From: Paracoccaceae bacterium
Lineage (GTDB): Bacteria; Pseudomonadota; Alphaproteobacteria; Rhodobacterales; Rhodobacteraceae
NCBI GenBank assembly: GCA_020425085.1
Contig: JAGQRW010000004.1
Coordinates: 372,001 to 436,000, forward strand
DNA length: 64,000 nt
Direction of reading: 5' to 3'
The number at the start of each line of letters is the position of its first letter. Position 1 is the first letter of the stretch. The notes beneath the pieces were generated by a model that had not been told where the DNA came from, did no database searches, and was given only the letters and a program-made list of their open reading frames with translations. Positions 6,863 through 14,814 of the stretch are shown here, one piece after another. A program made the position numbers and the translations under genes.

Positions 6863-8236
6863 TTATCCTCCATGTTTGGGCTGTTTGGGTGGGGTAGCGG
6901 GGGTAACAAATGGTTTGAACGCGCCTGGCACAATCGGTTTGGGGGCCGCGTTCGGGTCCGGTCGGTGGGAAATCCACAACTCGACCGCGATGGCCAGCGT
7001 GGCAAGAAACTGCGCCGATGTTGCCAGCGTCATCACCAGAGAGTTTTCGCTAAGCAGGGCGGCAACGACACCAAGTACCGCCAGAAAATAGATCACGAAC
7101 CAGGGCGCGGCACGGCGTTCGTTCACCAGATCCTGAACCCGAGGCACTGGCCCCTTGCCCAGCTTCCTGCCGAATACCTCAAGCCAGGTCATGAACGGCA
7201 CGATCTTGTAAAGCTGGCTGAGGCCAAGGCCCGACAACCAGCCGAACACGAACAGATAACCAAGTTCAGGCGCATAGCTTTCAAGCTGGCCAAAGGCAGC
7301 GGCGATGGCTGCGGCAATCAGAAAGGCCGCAAAAAATGTCAGCGCCACCGCGGCAGTGATGCTGTTGAGTTCAAGCTGGCGGCGGGCACGGGTACGGTAA
7401 AGACGCAGAATGTCATAAAGATATACCGCCGCACCGATCAGCGCCGCAGCCGCACCAAGCCACGAAAACATCGGTGACAGGGTTGGCAGAACGGTGCCAA
7501 ACAGACCGGCAACGACAAATACCAACAAACCGCCCGCCGTCAGATACAGCGCCATGTGGCTGCTGAGGCGGGGCTCGTCCGGTGCCAGCATGAACATCGA
7601 CAACAACCGATAACTGACCCCCATTGCCGTCAGCGTCACCCAGCCGCCTAACCCGCCAAGGACATGAACCGCCAACCCCCGCCCGACAAGATCGGTCAAC
7701 CATTGCGGCGGATGCGGCAGGCCAAAGGCAAGCGTGAAGCCAAGGCCGACCAGTGCGGTGATCAGCAGGAACCCCAGACCGGCGGCAACAAACCGCGCCG
7801 GCAGCGCCAGCGGTCTTGAAAGCCAGAGCGTGGCCGCGACATTATAGACGCCAAGCGCAAAGCCGATCACCACCAGGCCACCACCGACCGGCAGCAAGGT
7901 CAGCAGTGCCACAGCCTGCCCGCCCAGTGCCACAAACCCGGCGATCATTGCCAACAGGCCCAGAACGATCGCGCCATATGCCACGATCGGCAGGCGCTGA
8001 CTGTAAAGGCGGGTGTTGGTGATCACCGGCACGAACTGGTAAAGCGCGCCCATCATCATCAGGCTAAGCCAGCCGATGGTGACAAGATGGACCATGATCA
8101 GGGTTGCGGGGGCACTGAATCCGTTGATCAGGTCGGCATAGCCGGTCGCCAGCAAGATACCGGCCAGAAGCAAGGCGATGACGGCGCTGCCCAGATGCAG
8201 CATCGTCCAGCGCGAAACTCCGGCTCCGATCATCAT
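6863..8236 (-). CDS. NnrS-like / haem-copper-oxidase-like multi-pass membrane protein
   Basis: A 457-residue inner-membrane protein with about 12 hydrophobic segments. His residues sit in helices at positions resembling haem-copper oxidase subunit I or NnrS: LIMVHLVTIGWLSLMMMGALYQFVP, GRGLAVHVLGGLGGWVTLTAMGVSY and a later LSQLYKIVPFMTW. NnrS-type proteins protect against NO stress; whether this one binds haem or copper is unproved. It is the first gene of the leftward operon with the DUF2249 proteins and is divergent from the second NsrR-like gene across a 171-bp gap holding a candidate NsrR operator. Confidence 0.75.
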   Translation of the reverse strand: MMIGAGVSRWTMLHLGSAVIALLLAGILLATGYADLINGFSAPATLIMVHLVTIGWLSLMMMGALYQFVPVITNTRLYSQRLPIVAYGAIVLGLLAMIAGFVALGGQAVALLTLLPVGGGLVVIGFALGVYNVAATLWLSRPLALPARFVAAGLGFLLITALVGLGFTLAFGLPHPPQWLTDLVGRGLAVHVLGGLGGWVTLTAMGVSYRLLSMFMLAPDEPRLSSHMALYLTAGGLLVFVVAGLFGTVLPTLSPMFSWLGAAAALIGAAVYLYDILRLYRTRARRQLELNSITAAVALTFFAAFLIAAAIAAAFGQLESYAPELGYLFVFGWLSGLGLSQLYKIVPFMTWLEVFGRKLGKGPVPRVQDLVNERRAAPWFVIYFLAVLGVVAALLSENSLVMTLATSAQFLATLAIAVELWISHRPDPNAAPKPIVPGAFKPFVTPATPPKQPKHGG

Positions 8237-8264
8237 GCAGTTTCACTCCCCAGATTCGATTTAT

Positions 8265-8288
8265 AAAGAGTATTTCATTTACTTCTTT
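8265..8288. promoter_or_regulatory. Candidate NsrR-type operator
   Basis: An AT-rich imperfect inverted repeat, AAAGAGTATTT (8265-8275) against ATTTACTTCTTT (8277-8288), lies 29 bp upstream of the NnrS-like gene. Its AAGA...TTCTT ends and length of about 23 resemble the NsrR consensus of enterobacteria. The match is by eye and approximate. Confidence 0.45.
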
Positions 8289-8407
8289 AATCCACACCGC
8301 TATTCAAAGCAATATCAAAAATGCTACTTATAGCCGAGGAATGGCCGCAACCGACCGCCTCTGCCAGGGCCGGGGCCCGAAAGCAGCCAGAATATGAGGT
8401 CGAATTC

Positions 8408-8845
8408 ATGCGCCTGACAACTTTTACCGACTATTGCCTGAGGGTGCTTACCTATGTCGGCACCAAGGATGAAGGCGCCGTCACCATCGGTGAAATCGCC
8501 AAACATTATTCCATCTCGCGCAATCATGTGATGAAGGTGGTATTCCGCCTTGGTCAGTGCGGCTATCTGACCACTACGCGCGGCAAGGGCGGCGGCATGC
8601 GTCTGGCAATGGCCCCGTCCGAGATCAACATCGGCACCCTGGTACGACAGATGGAAACCGATATCGACCTGGTGGAATGTTTTGAAACCGGCAACAACGC
8701 CTGTCAGATCATGCCCGCCTGTGTGCTGCGAGGGGCGCTTCATCAGGCGCTTGGCGCCTTTCTTGCGGTTCTCGACAAATACACGCTTGCCGACCTTCTG
8801 CGGCCCAAGGCGGAACTGTCGCGGCTTTTGACCCCTTCGGCCTGA
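8408..8845 (+). CDS. nsrR: Rrf2 family NO-responsive regulator (NsrR-like)
   Basis: A 145-residue Rrf2 regulator starting MRLTTFTDYCLRVLTYVG at the ATG at 8408, with GAGG 8-11 nt upstream; the frame extends 29 codons further but that part is unlike the family. YSISRNHVMKVVFRLGQCGYLTTTRGKGGGMRLA is a typical NsrR recognition helix and wing. ECF...ACQ...ACV gives C-X7-C-X5-C for an Fe-S cluster. Its neighbours, sNOR downstream and the NnrS/DUF2249 operon divergent, are textbook NsrR-type targets, so repression relieved by NO is inferred. Confidence 0.85.
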   Translation: MRLTTFTDYCLRVLTYVGTKDEGAVTIGEIAKHYSISRNHVMKVVFRLGQCGYLTTTRGKGGGMRLAMAPSEINIGTLVRQMETDIDLVECFETGNNACQIMPACVLRGALHQALGAFLAVLDKYTLADLLRPKAELSRLLTPSA

Positions 8846-9202
8846 GTTTTGCGCCTGCTGACCGCAAATTTCAGAAAAATGCGCATTGCAAGCGGTGAAT
8901 TGTCGCAGCTATCGGAGTCTGCAGCAAGAACAGCTATCAGTTTTGCGGCGCCAGCCGTGTCGAACCATCAGTTTTCATTCCATTCCTTTGCAGCCACAAA
9001 ATCTATTTTTTAAGCAGCAGTTGAATAGGAATCTGTCGGAATTCACCACCAACGACCGGCCTGCGGCACCCGGCCATAGCCAGCCATTCCATCACGACCG
9101 CCCCGAAACGGTGGCGGTGAAAGATCACCGCCAAGTCGCGTTTGACATGCCCCGACACGAGGACTAGCGTCGAATCATTCACATATTCCGGAAGGCTTTC
9201 AG
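8846..9202 (+). promoter_or_regulatory. Leader/promoter region of the sNOR operon
   Basis: No gene is visible in these 357 bp. A perfect 8-bp hairpin, GGCGGTGA (9113-9120), loop AAGA, TCACCGCC (9125-9132), lies about 70 bp before norS without a T-run, so it is more likely a leader structure or operator than a terminator. GGAAGG just before 9203 serves as ribosome site. I found no clear TTGAT-N4-ATCAA (FNR/NnrR) box. Confidence 0.45.
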
Positions 9203-9739
9203 ATGAATGTCCAATCTGTCACTGCGCTGGTGACGACGCTCGTCGTTCTGGTGATCGTAGTCGTTTTCATCAACATCCGTCGTCATGCACACGAGGCGCG
9301 CGAATATGCACCGGTGCAAGGAACCGCGTATCGTTATCGCGCCATCCTGTTCTGGGTAATGATCGTGGTCGGCCTGCCGATTACCGTTTATCTGCTGCGC
9401 GACTTGCCCTACGCAACTGCGGCAACAGCGCCTGAGGTAGTAAACGCCACCGGTTCACAATGGAACTGGGATCTCGACAAGGAAGAATTCACCACGGGCC
9501 AGATCGTCGAATTCAACGTCACCAGCACCGACGTCAATCACGGTTTCGGCCTTTATGACCAGAACGGCACGCTTCTGGCGCAGACACAGGCAATGCCGGG
9601 TTACATCAACCGGCTGACCTACCAGTTCACCACCCCCGGAACCTACAAGGTGATGTGCCTTGAATATTGCGGGTTGGTGCATCACGACATGATTCTGGAT
9701 CTGACCGTGGCAGACGGCAATGGAGGCAGCAATGAATAG
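9203..9739 (+). CDS. norS: sNOR subunit II, CuA-containing (NorS)
   Basis: A 178-residue cytochrome-oxidase-subunit-II-like protein with two N-terminal membrane helices (about 5-24 and 47-66) and a periplasmic cupredoxin domain. All CuA ligands are present: His113 (VNHGFG), then Cys152, Glu154, Cys156, His160 and Met163 in MCLEYCGLVHHDM. It would take electrons from a cytochrome c and pass them to the catalytic subunit. It overlaps norY by 8 bp. The order subunit II, subunit I, SenC and a membrane ORF is that of norSY-senC-orf1 described in ammonia oxidisers, which is why the sNOR assignment is preferred over an O2 reductase. Confidence 0.8.
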   Translation: MNVQSVTALVTTLVVLVIVVVFINIRRHAHEAREYAPVQGTAYRYRAILFWVMIVVGLPITVYLLRDLPYATAATAPEVVNATGSQWNWDLDKEEFTTGQIVEFNVTSTDVNHGFGLYDQNGTLLAQTQAMPGYINRLTYQFTTPGTYKVMCLEYCGLVHHDMILDLTVADGNGGSNE

Positions 9740-11198
9740 CGCAATCACCGATACCGAAGCCCAAGGCCAGGACATAACCGCACAGAGCGGGCGTTTCTGG
9801 GTGGTCACCTATCTGGCCATTACCGGGCTGGTTCTGTTGCTGATGATGGTTTTCGGGCTGTTGATGCGGCTGGCACAGGCCGGCTGGCTGGCGATTGACC
9901 CGTCGCTGTTTTACGAGATCATGACGGTGCATGGCGTCGGCATGGTAGGCATCGCATCACTGGGCGGTGTAGCGGTGATGTGGCATTTTCTGGCGCGTTA
10001 CGTTTCGCTGCGCGCTGGCGTTCTGGCCATCAATCTGGTGTTGTTTCTGGTCGGCGTGGTGGCAATGCTTGCCGCCGATTTCATTGGCGGCTTTGCGGCT
10101 GCCTGGACCTTTCTCTATCCGCTGCCGGCGGTTTCGGGGTCGGTTTGGCCGGCCTGGTCGGCGGAACTGCATCTGTTCGGTCTGCTGCTGGTCGGCGTCG
10201 GCTTTCTGCTGATCTGTCTTGAGGTCGGCCGCGCACTGATCGCCGAATATGGCGGGCTGGGCCGGGCGCTTGGCTGGCACAAGCTGTTCTTCAACAGCGA
10301 CGACAACGTGCCGCCACCGGCAGCCGTAGCGGCGGCTATGGTGGTGATCGTCGACACTCCGGCCCTGATTGCGGGCGCTGCGGTGATCGTCATGAGCCTT
10401 GTCAACCTGTTCGCACCGACCATCGCGATCAATCCTTTGCTGGCGAAAAACCTGATCTATTTCTTTGGCCATGTGATCATCAACGCCACCATCTACATGG
10501 CGGTGATCGCGGTTTACGAACTGTTGCCGCGCATTACCGGCAGAAAGTGGAAAACCACCCGCGTCTTTCTGGCCGCCTGGACCCTGTCCACCACCATGGT
10601 GCTGGTGATCTACCCGCACCACCTGTTGATGGATTTCGTCATGCCGACATGGGCGATGATGCTGGGACAGGTGTTGTCCTATATCAACAGTTTTCCGGTG
10701 CTGGTCGTGACCGGTCTGGGCGCACTGGCAATCCTGCATCGTTCCGGCATTCGCTGGGATCTGGTTTCGACGCTGCTGTTCATCTCGATTTTCGGCTGGA
10801 TGGCCGGGGTGGTGCCGGCGGTGATCGACGCAACCGTGGTGGTCAATTCGGTGATGCACAATACCTTGTGGGTACCGGGGCATTTTCACTTTTATCTGCT
10901 GTTGGGCCTGTTGCCGATGATCTTTGCAGTAATGATCCATCTGGCCCGCAACGAGGATGTGACACCGCGAGGCGGCGACCTGACGGCGATCCTTTATCTT
11001 CTGTTCGGGCTGATCTTTGTCATCATGTTTCTGGCCGGTGGCTGGGCCAGCGTACCGCGCCGGTGGGCGGTGCATCTGGAGCAATGGCAGATATGGGACA
11101 AGGTCGCGTCGGTCATGGCAGCCGGCGTGATCGTGATTGCGACGATTTTCGTCGTGATGTTTCTGGCGCGGATTCCGGGGATGCTGCGGCAGAAATAA
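9732..11198 (+). CDS. norY: sNOR catalytic subunit (NorY), haem-copper superfamily
   Basis: A 488-residue, 12-helix haem-copper protein. All six metal His are visible: His67 (MTVHGVGM, low-spin haem), His247 (FFGHVIINATIY, CuB), His296-His297 (YPHHLL, CuB), His384 and His386 (PGHFHFY, active-site and low-spin haems). Four residues after His247, where oxidases have the cross-linked Tyr, there is Asn251. Loss of that Tyr argues against O2 reduction, and Asn there is, as I recall, a mark of sNOR nitric oxide reductases. NO would be reduced to N2O at the membrane. Start at 9732 is chosen for its GGAGG; an ATG lies four codons upstream. Confidence 0.78.
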   Translation: MNSAITDTEAQGQDITAQSGRFWVVTYLAITGLVLLLMMVFGLLMRLAQAGWLAIDPSLFYEIMTVHGVGMVGIASLGGVAVMWHFLARYVSLRAGVLAINLVLFLVGVVAMLAADFIGGFAAAWTFLYPLPAVSGSVWPAWSAELHLFGLLLVGVGFLLICLEVGRALIAEYGGLGRALGWHKLFFNSDDNVPPPAAVAAAMVVIVDTPALIAGAAVIVMSLVNLFAPTIAINPLLAKNLIYFFGHVIINATIYMAVIAVYELLPRITGRKWKTTRVFLAAWTLSTTMVLVIYPHHLLMDFVMPTWAMMLGQVLSYINSFPVLVVTGLGALAILHRSGIRWDLVSTLLFISIFGWMAGVVPAVIDATVVVNSVMHNTLWVPGHFHFYLLLGLLPMIFAVMIHLARNEDVTPRGGDLTAILYLLFGLIFVIMFLAGGWASVPRRWAVHLEQWQIWDKVASVMAAGVIVIATIFVVMFLARIPGMLRQK

Positions 11199-11199
11199 C

Positions 11200-11790
11200 A
11201 TGATCCGCACGTTGTCGGCCCTGATCCTGGTGGCACTGGCCGGCGGTGGCGCGATCTGGTGGGGCACCGGTGGCGGCCTTGCCTTTACCTCTGAAACCCA
11301 GCGCCGTATCGAAATTGCGGCGCATCCCCGCAGCTTGCCGGCGGTGGCACTGACCGACAGCACCGGCGCAAGGCTGGTGCTGTCGGATTACCAGGGCGCG
11401 CCGTTGCTGATGGAGTTCATCTATACCACCTGCCCTGACATCTGCGTCACGCTTGGCAGCGCATTCGAGCAGATCGACAAGGCCGCCGCCGCCAATCTGC
11501 GGTTGCTGAGCATCAGTTTCGACCCCCGTGACCAGGCCGAACAACTGGGCTGGTTCGCCGACCGGCACGGCGCCGAGGCGCCGCGCTGGCGGGTGGTGCG
11601 CGTACCCGATCCGGCCAACTTGAAGACATTGCTGCAACAGGCCGGGGTGGTGGTGGTGCCCGATGCGCAGGGGGGGTTCGTCCACAATGCCGGGCTTTAT
11701 CTTGTCGATGGCAACGGGCGGCTGATCCAGGTGTTCGATCCCGATGATACCGATGGCGCACTGAAGGCGCTGAACGCTCTTGGGGATTGA
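11200..11790 (+). CDS. senC: SCO1/SenC copper chaperone
   Basis: A 196-residue membrane-anchored thioredoxin-fold protein. An N-terminal helix (about 5-22) precedes the SCO domain with the copper-binding TTCPDICVTLG (Cys78, Cys82) and His162 (FVHNAG). SCO proteins load or reduce the CuA site, fitting the CuA subunit encoded by norS. It begins 1 bp after the norY stop. This is the senC position in norSY-senC-orf1. Confidence 0.9.
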   Translation: MIRTLSALILVALAGGGAIWWGTGGGLAFTSETQRRIEIAAHPRSLPAVALTDSTGARLVLSDYQGAPLLMEFIYTTCPDICVTLGSAFEQIDKAAAANLRLLSISFDPRDQAEQLGWFADRHGAEAPRWRVVRVPDPANLKTLLQQAGVVVVPDAQGGFVHNAGLYLVDGNGRLIQVFDPDDTDGALKALNALGD

Positions 11791-12388
11791 CCGGCAGGTG
11801 GCCATCGCTGCGAGCCTGATTGCGCTTGCGTTGATTCCGCCGGTTGCGGCATGGCTTGAAAGCGGGCTGGTTTCACATCTGTTTGGACAATATCCGTTGC
11901 TTCTTGGGGGCGGTGCGCTGATCGGTTCGGCGGCCGCCAGGCGACATCCCTGCGGCTGGAGCGCCGCACCAGCGCTGTTGGCAGGTTTGCTGGCGCTTGC
12001 CTTCTGGCTGATTCCGCGCTGGATAGATGCGGCCCTTGCCGATACCGCCGCCAATACCGCCAAGGTGATCTCGCTGGTGTTGCTGGCCGGGTTGCCGCTG
12101 GGATGGGGGTGGCAGCAGGCCGGTGGCGTTTTGCGCGGGTTTGTCTGGGCAAATGTCGCTTCGATGCTGGCGGTAATGGGCTGGCTGCAACTTTCCGTCC
12201 CGTCGCGCCTGTGCAACAGCTACCTGCAAAGCGAACAGGCCGTTTATGGCCGTCTGCTTGTGGCGGCGGCGCTTCTGATGGTGGTGGGTGCCGGAGCCAT
12301 GGCATTGCTTGGATTCCGCATGGGGCAGAAACCAAAGGACGGCCAGGGGCCAGCCCCGCCCAAACACCGTTTAGACCGACAAGGTTAA
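11780..12388 (+). CDS. Membrane protein of the sNOR operon (orf1-like)
   Basis: A protein of about 200 residues with five or six hydrophobic segments (for example IAASLIALALIPPVAAWL, ALLAGLLALAFWLIP, VISLVLLAGLPLGWGW, LLVAAALLMVVGAGAMALLGF) and a Pro/Lys-rich cytosolic tail. The start is unclear: a TTG at 11780 overlaps the senC stop, and a GTG lies at 11798. No family is recognised. It occupies the place of orf1 in norSY-senC-orf1 and has a Cys pair (about residues 57 and 144). A role in assembling the NO reductase is inferred from context. Confidence 0.65.
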   Translation: MGIDRQVAIAASLIALALIPPVAAWLESGLVSHLFGQYPLLLGGGALIGSAAARRHPCGWSAAPALLAGLLALAFWLIPRWIDAALADTAANTAKVISLVLLAGLPLGWGWQQAGGVLRGFVWANVASMLAVMGWLQLSVPSRLCNSYLQSEQAVYGRLLVAAALLMVVGAGAMALLGFRMGQKPKDGQGPAPPKHRLDRQG

Positions 12389-13041
12389 CGCCCGGCCTGA
12401 ACCTGCAAGTCACGGCCATCCTTGATATGCGAAATCATGGTTTCGGCGGCGGTCGAACCATCGCCGGTTTCAATCGCATCGACCAGCGCCATGTGGTCAC
12501 CCAGCGATTTCACCAATTCGCCACTTTTTATTGATGCAAACATGGTGAAAGACGATCCGCGGTTCCAGATGTTGTCAAACAGTTCCAGCAAAAATCGATT
12601 GTTGGCTTCCTTAACAAAGGCGCGATGCACCGCCATGTTGGCCTGGAAATAGGCCTCGACCGTGTTGTCGGACAAATCCTCGGCATCCGTGATCGCCTGA
12701 CGCAGCCTCTGGTTGGTGGCGGCATCGTTGGTTTCGGCCAGCAACCGCGCGGCATAGCCTTCGATGGCACATCGCGCGCCGTACATTTCCGAGACTTCCT
12801 TCATGTCCAGTTGCCGTATCCGAAAACTGCCGCGCCCGGTCACGGTCAGGATGCCCTCTTGCTCCATGCGAAACAGCGCCTCGCGCACCGGTGTGCGGCT
12901 GATTTCAAACTGATCGGCCAGCTTTTCCTGCACGATTGGCTGATCGCTGGTGATCGAGCCATCGCGAATCGCCTGCATGATCTGGGCATAGACCTGATCA
13001 GCAAGACGTTGGCGGGGCTGGGAAAGAGATTTGAAGGGCAT
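12385..13041 (-). CDS. GntR-type regulator with FCD domain
   Basis: A 218-residue FadR-subfamily regulator. The winged helix spans about residues 5-75 (QVYAQIMQAIRDGSI, LADQFEISRTPVREALFRMEQEGIL), followed by an all-helical FCD ligand domain with metal/ligand-type residues (EVSEMYGARCAIEGYAA, VHRAFVKEANN, HMALVDAIETGD). Start at 13041 follows from MPFKSLSQPRQR; the open frame further upstream is intergenic. It faces away from the amine operon, and two GTATAC-type palindromes lie between, so it probably represses that operon and itself. The effector, perhaps an amine or gamma-glutamyl intermediate, is unknown. Confidence 0.88.
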   Translation of the reverse strand: MPFKSLSQPRQRLADQVYAQIMQAIRDGSITSDQPIVQEKLADQFEISRTPVREALFRMEQEGILTVTGRGSFRIRQLDMKEVSEMYGARCAIEGYAARLLAETNDAATNQRLRQAITDAEDLSDNTVEAYFQANMAVHRAFVKEANNRFLLELFDNIWNRGSSFTMFASIKSGELVKSLGDHMALVDAIETGDGSTAAETMISHIKDGRDLQVQAGR

Positions 13042-13061
13042 GTGGATTTTCCATGTTTTCT

Positions 13062-13075
13062 GGATACAGTATACA
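13062..13075. promoter_or_regulatory. GntR operator half-site or second operator
   Basis: GGATACAGTATACA shares the GTATAC core with the perfect palindrome at 13137-13150 and lies 21 bp upstream of the regulator start. The pair suggests autoregulation and cooperative binding. Confidence 0.5.
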
Positions 13076-13136
13076 TCAATGGAGTGCCGATGGAAGCATT
13101 TGGTTGCATCCGTCATTGCGCTTGACGAATTCAGGA

Positions 13137-13150
13137 TACTGTATACAGTA
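13137..13150. promoter_or_regulatory. Palindromic operator TACTGTATACAGTA
   Basis: A perfect 14-bp palindrome, TACTGTATACAGTA, 27 bp upstream of the glxB start, in the gap between the GntR regulator and the operon it faces. Symmetry and position strongly suggest the operator for that regulator. Confidence 0.7.
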
Positions 13151-13177
13151 CTTCTGAACCCAAAGGCGAGAATCACC

Positions 13178-14125
13178 ATGTGTGGAATTGCAGGAAGAAT
13201 ACTGAACGCCCCTGGCAACATCGGTCATGATCTGGTCGAGTTGATGGCGGCTCAGGAACATCGCGGTGCTGATTCAACCGGCTTCGCAGTTTACGGAATC
13301 CCGCGCGACACCGGATATGTCGTTCGCGCGATGGGCTTTGATCGTGACCGGCTTTCCAGCGACCTGGAAGAATTCCGCGCGGTTCTCAAGGAACATGGCG
13401 GCGATCTTCTGGAAGAACCCACCTGGGACAACGGTGAAACCGCACATTATTCGGCCCGTATGGTGATCAGCGACCCGAAAGACATGGCGCGCTGGACCCA
13501 TGATGCCGATGAATTCTGCGCCAGGCTGGAAATCCAGTCGGTCGGCCGTTCGCTTGAAATCATCAAGGATACCGGTGGCGCCCATGCGGTTGCCGACAAA
13601 CACGGTGTGCGCGACATGGTTGGAACGCACGGGCTGGGCCATGCCCGCCTTGCCACGGAATCCGACGTTCGCCCGAATGCCAGCCACCCGTTCTGGGCGC
13701 GCCCCTTTCCGGATGTGGCGATCGTTCACAACGGCCAGATCACCGACTATTATTCCTGGCGCAAGCGGCTGGAACTGAAGGGGTACCGGTTCCTGACCTA
13801 TAACGACAGCGAACTGATCGCCGTCTGGGTTTCGGACCGCATGAAAGAGGGGCTTTCGCTGGAGGCCGCGCTGACCCGCTCGATCGACGAGATCGACGGT
13901 GTGTTCACCTACATGATCGCGCGTTCCGATACCATCGGCTGGGCCAAGGACCGTTTCGCCATGAAACCCTTGGTGGTGGTGAACCAAAACGGCGAAGTCG
14001 CCGCCGCAACCGAAGAACAGGCTGTGCGACGGATTTTCAAGGAGGACGACGTGAGCATCACCAATTTTGACGGCCCGTCGATGCACGGCATCTGGGGCGT
14101 CGGAAACCGGAGGGCAGCGGCATGA
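13178..14125 (+). CDS. glxB: Class II glutamine amidotransferase, GlxB/MgsA-like
   Basis: A 315-residue Ntn-type amidotransferase. The catalytic Cys2 follows Met1 (MCGIAGRI), with EHRGADSTGFAVYG, GHARLATESDVRPNASHPF and VHNGQITDYYSWR as conserved blocks. It supplies ammonia from glutamine. Together with the next two genes it makes a three-part split of glutamate synthase, as in glxBCD of rhizobia or mgsABC (N-methylglutamate synthase). The ATG at 13178 is fixed by the requirement for Cys at position 2. The stop overlaps glxC as ATGA. Confidence 0.88.
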   Translation: MCGIAGRILNAPGNIGHDLVELMAAQEHRGADSTGFAVYGIPRDTGYVVRAMGFDRDRLSSDLEEFRAVLKEHGGDLLEEPTWDNGETAHYSARMVISDPKDMARWTHDADEFCARLEIQSVGRSLEIIKDTGGAHAVADKHGVRDMVGTHGLGHARLATESDVRPNASHPFWARPFPDVAIVHNGQITDYYSWRKRLELKGYRFLTYNDSELIAVWVSDRMKEGLSLEAALTRSIDEIDGVFTYMIARSDTIGWAKDRFAMKPLVVVNQNGEVAAATEEQAVRRIFKEDDVSITNFDGPSMHGIWGVGNRRAAA

Positions 14126-14814
14126 GCGAGGTAGTGATCGACGTCAGCGACCGCCCGATCAGGGATGTACATATGGACATCCAAAAGGCAGCGGCGGCGG
14201 GTGGCAACATTGTCGTGATCAATACCTGTTCACGCCATAACCTGGCGGTGGGATTGCCGTCAGGCTGCCATATCCGCTTTGAAGGCTCGGTCGGCTATTA
14301 TTGCGGTGGCCTGAACACCGGCGCCACGATCGAAATCGAACGCAATGCCGGCTGGGGCTGCGGCGAAGCGATGAGCAAGGGGCACATCACCATCGGCGGC
14401 TATGCCGGCATGTCGGTGGGGGCGGCGATGCTGGGTGGCACCATCCACGTCAAGGGCGATTGCGGCCCGCGCGCCGGCGTCGCCATGAAAGGCGGCAACA
14501 TCGTGGTCGAGGGCAAGATCGGCTATCAGTCCGGTTTCATGGCCCATGGCGGCAAGCTGATCGCGCTTGGTGGTGCTGGCAGCAGTTGCGCCGACGCCCT
14601 TTGGGCGGGCGAGGTCTGGGTCACCGGCGATATCGCAGATCTCGGGGTTGATGCGGTGGTGACAGAACCCACCGCCGAACAGGTGGCCGAGGTGGATGCA
14701 ATTCTTGATCCGCTCGGCCTGAAAGACACATCGCGCGACTGGCGTCGCATCGTGGCGGGACAACGCCTTTGGTACTTTGAAAGCAGGGACGCAAAAGCAT
14801 GGCTGATGATATAA
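14122..14814 (+). CDS. glxC: GXGXG-domain protein, GlxC/MgsB-like
   Basis: A 230-residue right-handed beta-helix protein equivalent to the C-terminal GXGXG domain of glutamate synthase. Repeats of G-x-x-x-G are visible (GYYCGGLNTGATIEIERNAGWGCGEAMSKG, GYAGMSVGAAMLGG, GDCGPRAGVAMKGG, GKIGYQSGFMAHGG). It probably acts as a structural bridge between amidotransferase and FMN subunits. It overlaps both neighbours (4 bp and 16 bp), so the three subunits are made together. Confidence 0.88.
   Translation: MSEVVIDVSDRPIRDVHMDIQKAAAAGGNIVVINTCSRHNLAVGLPSGCHIRFEGSVGYYCGGLNTGATIEIERNAGWGCGEAMSKGHITIGGYAGMSVGAAMLGGTIHVKGDCGPRAGVAMKGGNIVVEGKIGYQSGFMAHGGKLIALGGAGSSCADALWAGEVWVTGDIADLGVDAVVTEPTAEQVAEVDAILDPLGLKDTSRDWRRIVAGQRLWYFESRDAKAWLMI

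Noticed and set aside
9203-11198. Ordinary cytochrome c oxidase
   Set aside because: CuA and all haem ligands fit, but the cross-linking Tyr is replaced by Asn and the gene order with NsrR and SenC matches sNOR better.
9957-11363. A 468-codon minus-strand frame rich in His and Gln
   Set aside because: Antisense to norY; the composition reflects complementary hydrophobic codons.
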